Shown here piece after piece: positions 25,497 through 37,400 of a stretch of DNA of 64,000 bases. The notes beneath the pieces were generated by a model, which had not been told where the DNA came from, ran no database searches, and worked only from the letters and a program-made list of their open reading frames with translations. The stretch lies in assembly GCA_002751075.1 (NCBI GenBank), contig NAOQ01000057.1, forward strand, positions 109,014-173,013. Direction: 5' to 3'. Numbering within the stretch: the first letter of the stretch is position 1; each line of letters starts with the position of its first letter. The translations under genes were made by a program, and so were the position numbers. The stretch is from Ichthyophonus hoferi. Its lineage: Eukaryota > Opisthokonta > Ichthyosporea > Ichthyophonida > Ichthyophonidae.

Positions 25497-27507
25497 ATAT
25501 AGTTCCTTTATTCCTTGGCATCCCAGGTGCTTTTTACCAGTCCCGCTGTGTGGCCAGCACAACACGGGTATATGTCGTTGGTGAAAATCATGTCACCTAA
25601 TATCTTACTCAGGTATATAAGTATATTGATGGCCGTCACCCAGAAGCAAAATGCATATAATTGCATACAGTACATTAAGCATGCAAGCATGATCTACTAA
25701 GTGATTGGTCTAATTAAAGTAGATCATAGGAGAATATGTAATGTATATCAACTCTGAATATGGAAATGGCATTTCTCAATGAAAAACCCCGAACCAGGTA
25801 GTAGGCATACTACTGACTTAAGAATAATGAGTAAACTGAAGTATCGCCTTTTTCAATAAATAATACTTCATTCATTTTTAGTTACTAATTACTATTGATA
25901 TAGGTGTGTATGTTAATTCTATATCCAACATACATCTTGGTTCTTTTCTTTTATCTTGTGTATATTTCAGAATGACAAGGAAACCAATTAAAATGTTATA
26001 CTTACGCATATACATATATGGTTGCTTACTATTATATATATACATTAACACTAATTAAAAGCATAAAGGCCCATGCATACTTATATATTGCTCCCAATAC
26101 CATGAGAATATTATTGTTATATTAACAACTAGTTATGCAATTTATCTTTCTGACCGATACATATAATAGTAGTGTTATACCGACAACATGTGGTAATATT
26201 CTTTATATTTAAAGCCGACGATGGGTGTCTGTTGTTAAGGATAAATAATGCAGCCTAGAGGTAGTGTGTGCTAGATTAATTATAATAGATATTATATTAG
26301 GGCATCTAGGGTACCTATAGTCATAAGAGATCACTTACATGGTCATACTAACTGTTTAGGCTCTAAGCAACTCAGCTCTGCTGATTATGCCCTTAGTAAT
26401 TGCCAACATACACAAGTCCTGTAGGAAAGAGAACAAGACAGTCAGAAACCATACCACGGTCTACTTCCATTCCGACTTTCTTTAACTGTCTGTTCCATAC
26501 TGTTTGATCACCTAATTGGACAAGACATTTATTTGTTCATTGCTTTTATATTCTATCTTTTATGGGTTATAGGTCACATGTAAATTGTGAGTTTTCATAA
26601 CCAGTGCCTTCATAGCCTGTATTTTATTGGCGATTATATTGTTATTGGTGCTTTAATGGTAATACTTGGTAATACCAATCTATTCTATATCAGCTTCGCA
26701 TTGGTTGCATATCATATGAATAATTGCGTACTTATACTGATTCTGACCTACGTGCAAGACTGTATTCCAGGATCCAGTTGTTAGTAACATCCTCTCGAAC
26801 TATTAAGATATAGTTAGAACTTATAATTATTAAATAAAGGTAATATAAAAGATTGATCTATCTTGTAGCATATCCCGTTCATACAGCCTAGTGGCGCGCT
26901 TTTGCATATTAGTACGAGTGATTAATATCCAATAAGGGAAGGGATTTTTTTGATTGAATAATTACATGTAATAAGCACTAACTTAATAAAGATAGATACA
27001 GTGCCTTAAAACATAACATATCGAGATAACAGGTCCAATAGTGTGGTGTGTTAATCAGTCCAAGCTAACCAATAGAAGTCCATGCATCACGCTTAACCAA
27101 ATTACTATTGACGTGTGGCGAACAGAAGCTAAAATTAAAAAGATTGACGTCACAGGATACAAATGATCTGCTCTGTTTTCTATTGAAACATATGGACTAA
27201 TTAAAGAGGTCTATTTCTTTCTCCCAGGTTGTATATCCCGACGGGACTTTTTAATACGTTTTTTTTTTTTGAATACTCTAGCTAGGACAAGTGACTATTG
27301 CCCATCTACATAATCAAGGTCGCTAGTAAACATCACCCTGATGTTGGACATATTTATCAGACCCTTTGTTGGTTTCATATCAATGTATGTATAAAGATTG
27401 AATAGTTATACAAAATACTTCACATTGTAACCGTTGAAATAGTATAATAAATAAACCATAGGCCATGTCAACCTAGTACAAATGAAAAGGGCTTACTAGT
27501 AACATAT

Positions 27508-30245
27508 CTAGTTTTCTTCACGTAGTTTTTTCAATCGTTCAGTCAATTGATCCTGCTCGGCTGTGGAGACAGAGGTTGACCCCTCAACAGGAAGGGACCC
27601 TAGTTTCTGGTTCAGTTCTATACCATGCTCGTCTGCCACCTATGAGATGGGTATATATCAAGCATATATAGTCAGTACATATATGAAATAAAGTGTCTCT
27701 GCCACTATAACTAGTGTTTTTTATTTACTCTGTTGTCAAGTATGCCAGAAGAGGAAGAGATCAGCATAGGGGAGTCAAAAAAAGGACCAGCAACCGTTGG
27801 TAGGTATATCAGAAACATAAGAAGAGGTAATCATCAGGGAATAAAGACTATGGTTAATATATCCTACCCTTTGCATTAGTCCGTCGACCTGGCTCTCCGA
27901 CAGGGATGTAGTCACAGTAGATTGCATGGTGCCTTCCATGACAGAACTTTGTATATCTAGGTCATCGAAACACTGTTCAAACCTATCCATTAACTTTGTA
28001 ATCTGTGCATATGTAGGTATATGATTAGCAATTAGCGATTATTAGATAGCAATGAGATAACTGTAGATACATGTATGCATATATATAAGTGGGCCAATCT
28101 ATACCTGCGTAATAAGTAGGAAAAAGAATATATATAGCCATGGTATCTATTCCAGTGTAACAGGACAGCGCACAAGTATATACAAACCCTCCCATCTACA
28201 TTGTCTCCATCTCCGCCTTTAAATCTATATATATATATATTACCACTTTACTCGCTTTCCTTCATTATATATCATTTGCTAATCTCGGGTTTTACACCAA
28301 TACCACATACAAATATACACATATTTTCACTTGAAATTTTTCCCTCTAAGAGACTAAAATAGCCATGAAAGTCTAGGATATACAGGACCTACCCCAAGGG
28401 CTACCACGGTATGAATTATATTGACATACAAACAGAGACGAAAAGAAAAGATATGCTATAAATATAGGAGTAATGGCCAGTAGGGCTATGTATATGCAAT
28501 ATGAGATAATATATGGTAGTCATTATGGTATGGGTGTGGCCGGAGAGATAATAGTTGAGAATGATTGTATAGGGTAGTGGTATATAAGGATAGAGTAGCG
28601 TATGGAGAGAGATGGATAGACAGAGATAAATACATACATAGGGATAGAGATAGATAGATAGAGACAGGTATAGCTAGAAAGAAATAAACATATAAAGATT
28701 GACCATACAAGCACCAATCACTAACCTGACCAAGATCCATGGATGCCGAGGCCCTGTCCATAGACCCAACCACAGACTTCATACTCCCTGTGACCTATTA
28801 GTGGCTTTATAATTAGATAGTAACCATGGTGATAGCGCCCCTCCAATAGAAAGACAAGTGAAAGAGGGTAATGGGGGTGAGGAGAAAGGAAAGTAATAAA
28901 CAACAAAACCATAATAAATATATGTAGAATAAAGATAAGATAGACGGTAAAGAAAAGATATAGAACAACAATAACATATAGTTTACTAGACTCCGCTATC
29001 CTCTACTAGTCTTCTATTATGATCCTTGATCTTTAAACAGGCCAATCGCAAAGCCAAATTATAAAAGTGGGCTAATCAAAATGAACAAAATTTACAGGGC
29101 CACCATCCATCCATCCCTTCAATAGATTAAAGTTATAATTATAAAAGAAATAATTCCTAAAGTAACCAATAAGATGCAAAGATCACCCACCCAGGCTGCC
29201 AGTGACAGTCACAAGCTATTCATTGACAACAATACACTCTCTCCTACCTTGTTCATAGTCACGGCTGTCTGTACTTTGGCACACACTCCATCTAGTCTAG
29301 ACGCCATTCGTAAGAAATTCTGCGCTTGGCTCTTCTGTCTGATGGCATTCTCTGCATGGATACGTGCACCCTCGTTATTACCTTTACCTATGGCCTGTAG
29401 GAGGGAGAGGTATGGTGGTGTGTATATGTCAAGGATGGCGTTAATACTGGTATATGTATTCATGGGTGTATGTATGCATGTATGTATATATATACATAAA
29501 TACATATAAGGTAGGCTACATAGTATCGAGCAATCCCTCCAAGATAACAGGCAATAAAAATGGGAGTGATAGATTATGAGTGTAAACGGATATGTTCATA
29601 TAGACCTATGGTAAGGAATTTTAAATTATAAAACAACTACAGACAATATCTTGCCCATACCCTCTTCCTGTCAAAATACAAAATTAAAACCACCAATAAG
29701 ATAAGATAAAATAAATAATAAACCTTACCACTTTAACTTTCTGTTTCTCTGCCTTCTCTGCCTTCTCTGCCTGGGTTGACATGCGTTGCATCTGCTTGGC
29801 TGCAAGCTTTAAATTGAAAAGAGCAGCTGATTATTGGTTAAGGAAAGAAATTAGGTTGCCAATAATAAAAAAAAAAGAGAGAAAAAAATAGGATATGAAA
29901 GAAAGTTGGTAATTATGGAGGAAGGTACTTGTTGCTTTTTAAAGGCTGCTGAAAAGAGAAGCAGGACAAACTTGAATACAAAAAATAGAAAAATAGGAAA
30001 ATTATATTAAGTGTATGTGCTTATTATAGGTAAGTGTTTAAGTATATCCAACATAATAGAAAATAAAAAATGGGTACCAAAGACAAATTACAGAAGCAAA
30101 AAGAATGGAGAAAAACATATACGAACCACTATACGAGAACATATACTAAAAGTGGAAAAGAAAGAAAAAGTAAAAATAATATAGTATAGAGTAGAGTCAA
30201 TAATCATGTCTTTAAGATACATTCCATCTGCCTTTGTGCCGACAT
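27508..30245 (-). CDS. CHMP1: ESCRT-III protein CHMP1
   Basis: CHMP1 (yeast Did2) polymerises on endosomal and midbody membranes and recruits the Vps4 ATPase. Exons (complement): 30210-30245, 29729-29806, 29248-29394, 28726-28794, 27868-28002 and 27508-27639, giving 198 residues against 196-199 in the family. Segments matching CHMP1 are AAKQMQR, ARIHAENAIRQKSQAQNFLR, VQTAVTMNK, SMDRASASMDLGQ and VADEHGIELNQKLGS. The C-terminal LTERLKKLREEN is the MIT-interacting helix that Vps4 and spastin bind. Exons 2-6 have canonical borders and phase 0 throughout. Exon 1 (MSAQRQMECILK) joins exon 2 (LAAKQMQR) perfectly at the protein level, yet the base pair after its last codon is AC, not GT. A canonical alternative (donor at 30220, acceptor at 29800) stays in frame but deletes CILKLAA from helix 1. 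CHMP1A versus CHMP1B was not resolved. Confidence 0.95.
28626..28668. repeat. GATA microsatellite in a CHMP1 intron
   Basis: Short imperfect GATA/GACA tetranucleotide units lie between CHMP1 exons 4 and 5. Confidence 0.6.
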
Positions 30246-31739
30246 CTTCAAGATCTTTGAGTGATTATTAGCAATACTACAGGTGGGGTCCCCTGGCTAG
30301 GGCAAAATATATGAGTAGCACGGTATAGAGATGGGAAAGAAGGTAGGATAGAGGGAACTAAGGGTTATTTAAGTTTTATTTTTGGTTGATTTCCCTTTTG
30401 GTTTCTTTCTTAGCGCTATAGGTCTAAAGTGAATAAAATGGTTGTAAATAATGAAATATGCTGCTAAATATTACTAAAGGAATAAAGTAAATAGACGCCA
30501 AGAAGATAATATTAGCAGGATATTACTAGCACGAAAGGTTTTAGGTTTAATTTTTAGTGTTTCAGTTTTTATTTAGGTTATAGCTGATTGGTCTGTATAA
30601 TAAGATAGGAGGAATTGTTTAATCTAATATTTAGCTTATTATGGTTATTTTATGAGGTCATGGTCTTAAAACACGTAGATTAAATAATTAAGTACTTATT
30701 GGATGATTAAAGTTGGTGATAGTATTATAGGCATTTGTTATAGCAATGAAGACAGACTTACTTACAGGGTATGAGACCTATTCTTGGGCATATTCCTAGT
30801 TGTATTTGAGAGTAGAAGCGTACACAGGGAGTGAGAGATGACTAGAGCAGGTTAAAGGCACAGTGTTACAGAATAGAATAAGAGAGAATTCACATACACG
30901 ATTAAATGAACAAATGGTTTAAAAGTGTTTGTTTATGTACCTTAAAATGATAAATTAATCAAGAATAACCAAGTATTTCTATTGAGAAAATCTACACTAG
31001 TGTAAAGGTCACGAAAAGAGAAGTGTAGGTTTTGTAATATTATTGACACTGTGGACCTTGGTGCAGTGTCTTGATAAGGAGTGAAGAAATACTGGCACAT
31101 CAACAGTCGTGCTTTAGATATTTGTTTATTCGACTCTTTGAAGAATGTCTGGTGAGCTTTTCCTAAATTATATATATATGTATATATAATACCAACTAGT
31201 TCTATAATGCACTCCCTTGCTGGGCCTCCTACAGACCTATAGTTTAGAGTAGGGAGGATAAAGTAAGTGCGACCTATTCCCTTGTGATTATTACTTATTA
31301 ATCACCAAGTAACTACACCACTACAAATATTTGAATCCAATATTTTGTGTCATAAACCTTAAAAGTGCCAGAAGAATACCTTAAAGTGCCCAGTTAACAC
31401 CCCAAACAGTATCGGAAGATTCCTGATTTAAAATGCACTAATTGACTTAGAATACCTTGTAATCTGGCTATTGCTATTTGCATCTGGGGGAAAGAAATAA
31501 GATATTATCCTCCAATACATATATATACGATAGGACAGGCACATACCATAAATATAAACACTACTTTGTTTTGTAAAAAAATATGCACTGTGCAACAAGT
31601 TATACTCCAAGGTATGCTTAATGATTTTTCAAATTAGCTTACCATTGGTTTGTATAAATATGCTATAAATGTAAAGAGCCTACCTCCTAGAGGTAGAAGG
31701 ATTTTTAACTCGCTTACAGTATGTATTCCTTCAGGGAAT
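30246..31739. promoter_or_regulatory. Shared upstream region of CHMP1 and FLASH-like genes
   Basis: The start codons of the two divergent genes are 1,494 bp apart. The AG just before the FLASH-like ATG (31733-31734, after a pyrimidine-rich stretch) suggests a 5' UTR intron ending there. No defensible core-promoter element or extra gene was seen. Confidence 0.4.
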
Positions 31740-33838
31740 ATGGATATTGGATCTACCTTGTATGATGATGTTGTCGATGTGGCGATGCCCAAACCACAGT
31801 CACCTAATCAGTCCCAGATCCCTGAGGAGCAGTCCATTGGCTATGACTTGTACACCGACCTTGATATAGATACCACCGACCAACCTGACGTCATGGAGGT
31901 GGGCGGGCCATAGGTTGGTCTGTATGTGCTGCATCTCAATAGTGGGATTAATGTAATGCCTGCTGAAATGTGTTTGTGAACATCCTCGCTACTATTATAC
32001 ACTTCTTATAAATGGGTAGTTATATAGATACAGGTTATACTATTTTATATATTTCTTGATCGAGCAAGAACACTGCATGTTGCACACCTCTTTATGTGCC
32101 CTGTTGTGTTTTCATTCCTCTGCACACGGTTATATTGACAATGGCAATTTGAAGATTTAAAAGAAAGGTCGTGCACTACGCTCTCTTTTGGCCTTGAAAA
32201 TGGTAGGGTAGATTGTAGTTTAGTGATACATTAGCTTGGAAATTTAATGTTTACATAGATAAAGTAGCTAAATTATCTACTGATAGTGATAGGAATGGTA
32301 TGAACAGAACAAGCACGCCTAACTATGGGAGAAAAGGAAAGGAATACAGGACCCCCACACATGATTGCTTTAGGCTGACTTAGCAGGGCATTATCATACT
32401 ATCTCTGTGTATCCTTTCTCCTCTCTCGTCCCTATATTGATATATATTTTCTAGCACATTTCGTGTTTTAAATATTTTTAAAATATCTTTTAACTTTGTA
32501 GCTATCCAATAATCTAAGTATATAGTTTTTCATGTAAAACCCACTCATTTGTATTAATTGCTGCAGCTAAGAAAGAACTACAACAACACAACGAACGAAT
32601 TGGAACGTATAAAAAAAGAGCTAAAAAAGATACAAAGAGAGGTAAGTGAGGCCTGTATTTGAAAGATAGGGGCATATACACCAGTCTTCAGCCTGTTAAT
32701 TCCTATTGAACAATAATAAGACTAGGTGTGCGAAGCAGGCATTATTCCTATACATTGCAATGCAGTTAGTTGCCTAGAGGTTCTTTCTCCCATATATAAT
32801 ATAGGAAGTGGAGATAAAGCAGGTCTGTTAAGCATTGTTTTTATATATATATATAAAGAACCCAACTGTAATTTAGTTTGAAGAGGTTGATGTATTCATG
32901 CAAATAGTAAGGTCTGCATACCTGCCAATCACTAGTGGGCTCTCTGCCTCGTTAAGGTCTTAATATATCCCCATATATCCCATTGTCATGGGCCAAATAT
33001 TAACTAGCATTCTATTGGTCTTTACCACGGTTTCAGAACGAAGGGTTAGAGAAAATGAACATAGCGCTAAAGAAGAATATATCTTGTCTTTACAAAACAG
33101 CCAAGTTAGAAATAGACCGGAAGAATGAGGAGATAAAGATCTTACGAGAGAGGTATGTGATCTATTATATTTCTTCATTTACTTTAAAGGTCTCTGGCAA
33201 CATTATTCATGTTATATGTATATATTACGTGAGATATATATGTATTGGGTGAGATATATATTTATTAGGTGAGATATATATTTATTAGGTGAGATGTGTA
33301 TGGACTAGGTGAGATATATATGTATTAGGTCAGATATATATATATTAGGCCAGATATATATGTATTAGGTCAGATATGTATGTATTAGGTGACATATGTA
33401 TTAGCTGAGATATATATGTATTAGGTCAGATATATATATATTAGGCCAGATATATATGTATTAGGTCAGATATGTATGTATTAGGGGACATATGTATTAG
33501 CTGAGATATATATGTATTAGGTGACATATGTATGTATTAGGTGACATATATGTATTAGCTGAGATATATATGTACTAGGTCAGATATATATATATATATT
33601 GGGCCAGATATATATGTATTAGGTGAGATATATATGTATCAGGTGAGATATATATGCTGCAATTACATTTAAGTATGAATGAGAGATGAGATGGTATGAT
33701 TCAACAAGGGGCAGTGGATGACTGCCTAGTGAAACTCTTTAAGTGGAATAGATCTCTTCAGTAATATCTACCAACCCATCCCCTATAACCACCAGGGTCG
33801 AGAGCTATGAGAGGGACCTCCCTGCTCACCGCCCTTAG
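31740..33838 (+). CDS. Compact FLASH (CASP8AP2) N-terminal-module homologue
   Basis: FLASH joins Lsm11 of the U7 snRNP to the cleavage complex that makes histone mRNA 3' ends. Exons: 31740-31898, 32567-32641, 33037-33152 and 33796-33838 (TAG 33836-33838), 130 residues, with phases consistent. Residues 35-38 read YDLY, within GYDLYTDLD, matching the LDLY-type motif of human FLASH. A coiled coil spans about 54-117 and contains ALKKNISCLYKTAKLEIDRK then NEEI. The human counterpart reads [20 protein letters not shown] then DEEI, a very close match. Human FLASH is about 2,000 residues; the SUMO-motif-rich middle and C-terminal SANT-like domain are absent here. The protein ends shortly after the coil with RDLPAHRP, and an AATAAA follows 28 bp later, so this looks complete rather than cut off. 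A second isoform with further exons cannot be excluded. The homology call rests on my recall of the human sequence. Confidence 0.8.
33229..33656 (+). repeat. 20-bp tandem repeat with 96-bp higher-order unit
   Basis: About 21 units of consensus GTGAGATATATATGTATTAG lie in the third intron of the FLASH-like gene. A five-unit block (20+20+20+16+20 bp) starting at 33329 is repeated almost exactly from 33425, showing segmental duplication in the array. Common variants change GTGAG to GTCAG, GCCAG or GACAT. Confidence 0.95.
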
Positions 33839-33865
33839 GGATTCACATACAAAGATAAGAGTAAG

Positions 33866-33871
33866 AATAAA
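33866..33871 (+). terminator. Polyadenylation signal of FLASH-like gene
   Basis: A canonical AATAAA starts 28 bp after the TAG stop, which supports the short protein being the full product. Confidence 0.55.
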
Positions 33872-34422
33872 TCATTGCAAATATGAATGCGGCGTGTTCA
33901 TATTAACATGAAGAACGGTAGTGGGAAGGAGCTATGGTATATGAGCAGCCTAGGGTTAACAAAAAATGAGCACTGTTTTTCTCTTCAGCGATGGAGATGG
34001 GAAGATATATTTTACCCTTGGGGACATAATATACATAGCTATTTATATATAGTATTATTACTGCAATGTATGAATCGTTATATCTATGATGTACTGTTGG
34101 TATGGGTAAAAATAAAGAGTAGCCATTTACAAGCGTGATCGTGTATCAATCAAAGGGCAGCTGGCACCCAAATAAGGACCCAATCAAATTCGCAACGCTA
34201 TTTATACCTTTATGGTTAAGGGCCAGTACACACTTTATAAAGTATTAAGAGCCAGTCTGGGTTAATAGCAGCACATAAGGTTTCATATGCCAACCGGTCC
34301 TAACACACGTACAATATAACATTATTTTCATTATTCTTTTTTCTGCATATCTATGTTTTCTACACGGTTGAAGAACATTCCAAGGAAATATAGCAACGTA
34401 TATAGCCGTAGCAAAGGCAAGA
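33872..34422. other. Short gap between convergent FLASH-like and LTA4H genes
   Basis: The two stop codons are under 600 bp apart, so this space holds the 3' UTRs of both genes. An 83-codon open frame on the + strand (33887-34138) has no recognisable similarity and is judged to be chance. Confidence 0.5.
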
Positions 34423-37400
34423 TTAATTCAATCCTAAATCCTTTGCAATCATGGTAGCAGCAATATTGTGATAGATCCCACGGTGGGTTTTAAAGGTGGT
34501 CATGGCTGACTCTTTGCCTGCCTCGCCACACTGGAACAACAGCCGATAGAGAGGGCGTACATACTTCATGCGGCCTTGTGTACTGATAAACCTGTAGAAG
34601 AATGGGTTAGGGTAAGAGCTGGTTAGTATATCATGTATAATGTATATATGGTGTATAAGTGAGTGTATGGACGTATAAAGGGACATCTATGACTAGTCAG
34701 TAAGCAATGCACTATGCACTATCTGTGAGACATGCCAGAACGATCAGGTATTGCGTCATGAGTGAAGGGTTATTTGTCAAAATAAACCCATGTTGATCTA
34801 TCATAGGCAAGAGGGTTGAAAGAAAACTCATTGGGGGAAGAAAATCAGCCTGTTAATCCTAGAGTTAGGTTTCTTGACTCAAAAAGGGCAGATACCCAGA
34901 GTGAGGGTACAGAGGTCATGAGCAAGAAGTCTCTAAGAGAAAGAGAATTGCATTATATAAGGGAGTTATAACGGAGGATAATGACTGGATGTTATACACT
35001 TACGTCACAACATAAGGAATAATTGGCTCATAACCTGCCCTAAGGCAGAGCGAGTACCATCCCAACTTAACCTCAGGATTGGAGATCTCTGATATGCGGT
35101 ATACCTGGTCCAAACGTGCCAAAAGCTCGTGAGGGAAAGGTGTCCCACTCTCCATCACTTGGCGCACCATCTCCATCATGAAGGCAGAAAGCTGAAGATG
35201 ATTGGATGGGAGGAAATGTGAATATTGGTATTGGTGGTCATATACAGGGGGTGAAGAACTACATAGTCCTGACAGTGTAGTGATCTGGGTCCAATAATAG
35301 TGCATGATGGATAAATGGAAAATAACACGAATAAGGTATCAGACTATTGATGGAAATGGATCAATAATAAACATTCATCGCCATAGGATACACTACAACA
35401 CCCAATAAATACAAAAAATTAAATACATTCACCAATCACCGCAATTCTTTAAAAATCTAGTTAATAGATGTTTCCAAAATGTTGCCCATTTTATAAGAGA
35501 ATCAAAATGAATACAAGCACACCTCAAGACACAAACAGAGATACATCCTCCGTCTCACTCTACCTGTTGTGGTAACAAGTCCTTGATGTCACCCCCCACG
35601 AAGCTAACATTAGTACTCCCCTTAGCTGCCTCCATCCATCTTAAGGCTAGTTGCTCGACGACCTCAGTGAGAGTATGATCAAACACTGGCTGGAAAGGGG
35701 GCATGCCGGTGCCATACAACCACTCGTCAATATCTACTTCTTTCAATGCATCACCCTTGCCACGCCTTTCGAAGAACTCTACAAAGCAGGACCACCACTC
35801 ATTTGATGATAGGGTTGCGTATTTAAATGTTTCCACATGAACCTTGAGGTAGGCCTCCATCTCTTCTACCCCCCCCACCAAACCTTCCAGATAATATAGG
35901 AAGCTAAAGCCTTTTTCGTACGGTACTCTGGAGAAGGCATCGTCAGGGTCTCTCCCTTCAAGGCTGGGGACCAGCTTAGTAAACTCATGGTCAGGCCCGT
36001 AGAAATCTATGGCGCCCTTGAGGTCCACCCACCCCGCCATGGCATGCATTTGACGGAAGGCCTCACTGAACTTGTAACGGAGAATCAGCCGTTCAACATA
36101 CTTGGTAAAGCCTTCATTAAGCCAAAAGTGTTCCCAGGTTACATTGGTAACTAGATTGCCAGTCCAGGAGTGCGCAATCTCGTGTGCTATTAGACAGGTT
36201 TGCGATCTATCGCCGGACAGTAGAGTGGGGGTAACGAAAGTGAGCATAGGGTTTTCCATGCCACCGTAGGGGAAGGAGGGAGGAAGGACAATCAGGTCAT
36301 ACCGACCCCATACATAGGGTCCACACACCTGCTCAGCTATAGCAATATACGACTCAGTTTCAGTAAACTCCCAGGCTGACTTTGTCAAGGTTTCAGGCTC
36401 GGCCCACACTTTGGTCCTGAATGTGTATGTTTATGTAGAAGATATTAGGTAGTGATGTAAAAGGGAGAAGAAGAGAGGTGAAGAGGGCGGTCATGGGTAA
36501 ATAGCACTGTATGAAATAGTGCGTGTCTATCTGATTGGATAGATCTGTCCATACGGCCAGCTACGTCACACGTCACACCAGTCAGTAGTCTAATGTGTAT
36601 ATGTATGAGCATGATAGAGTGTCAGAGGAATAAAATACCTTGGACCAATCTCTGTCGCTTTCACGTGACCCACAGCCAATGCAATAAGATAGGAGGGAAT
36701 AGGCACTGGTTGTTTGAAGGTGTAGGTGGTCCTCCCTTCTGCCACAGAATATGATCCTGTACTATTGGCTCCCATCACTGCCACGAGGGGACCAGGCACT
36801 GTGACTGTCGCTGTGAACGTTGCCTTGACAGCTGGGCTATCCTGTATCACCATGGCAACCATACATATGAGAGGCAGAGGGGTATGGGCAAACGCAAACA
36901 TGTATAGCTAATTGGATACAGACTACAACTATAAGCCAATAAACGAGGGATAATGGTGTGGTACCATGCCTACAGTATCAATACAACCAATTATTTTTAG
37001 AAGGTTTAATATGTGCAGTACCAGTAGAGAGGGAGAAAGAATTAGAGAAAACTAAGTAGAACCATATAAACACAGGGGGTATAGACAGGCACTCAAATGT
37101 ACAATAACTTGTATAATAGTGCACCTATACACGTTCACTCACCTGGCAGGGCAACATGGTCCTGGCATGGATGGCCTGACACTGGGTGAACAAGAAGGGA
37201 TGCTCTTTCCCTGCTGTCTGACTGGCTGAGAGCCATTGGAGGGCAGAGCCTGTAGAACAGGTAGCGTAGGCAACAGTGATCTGCGTGGTCTGTCCACTAG
37301 TTGTTGTTGTGACAGTAAAGGAGAAGAGATAAGTTTCGGATTACGGCTGCAAGTTATAGGGATATATATACTGTAGAAAGTACAGTTATTTAGGTTGGAA

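Larger units (their letters stand above)
25251..27507. other. Interval between convergent dynein light chain and CHMP1 genes
   Basis: The left 250 bp are the dynein 3' UTR. No gene was recognised in the rest. CCAAT/ATTGG pentamers are dense at 26501-27100 (eight in 600 bp by hand count). Confidence 0.5.

Noticed and set aside
28355-28410. Possible extra CHMP1 exon encoding ALG
   Set aside because: Exon 4 (ending DLGQ) and exon 5 (starting ITKLMD) already join as the family alignment requires.
33229-33656. TTAGG units as a telomere-like repeat
   Set aside because: The unit is 20 bp, AT-rich and internal to an intron; only the unit boundary resembles a telomere motif.
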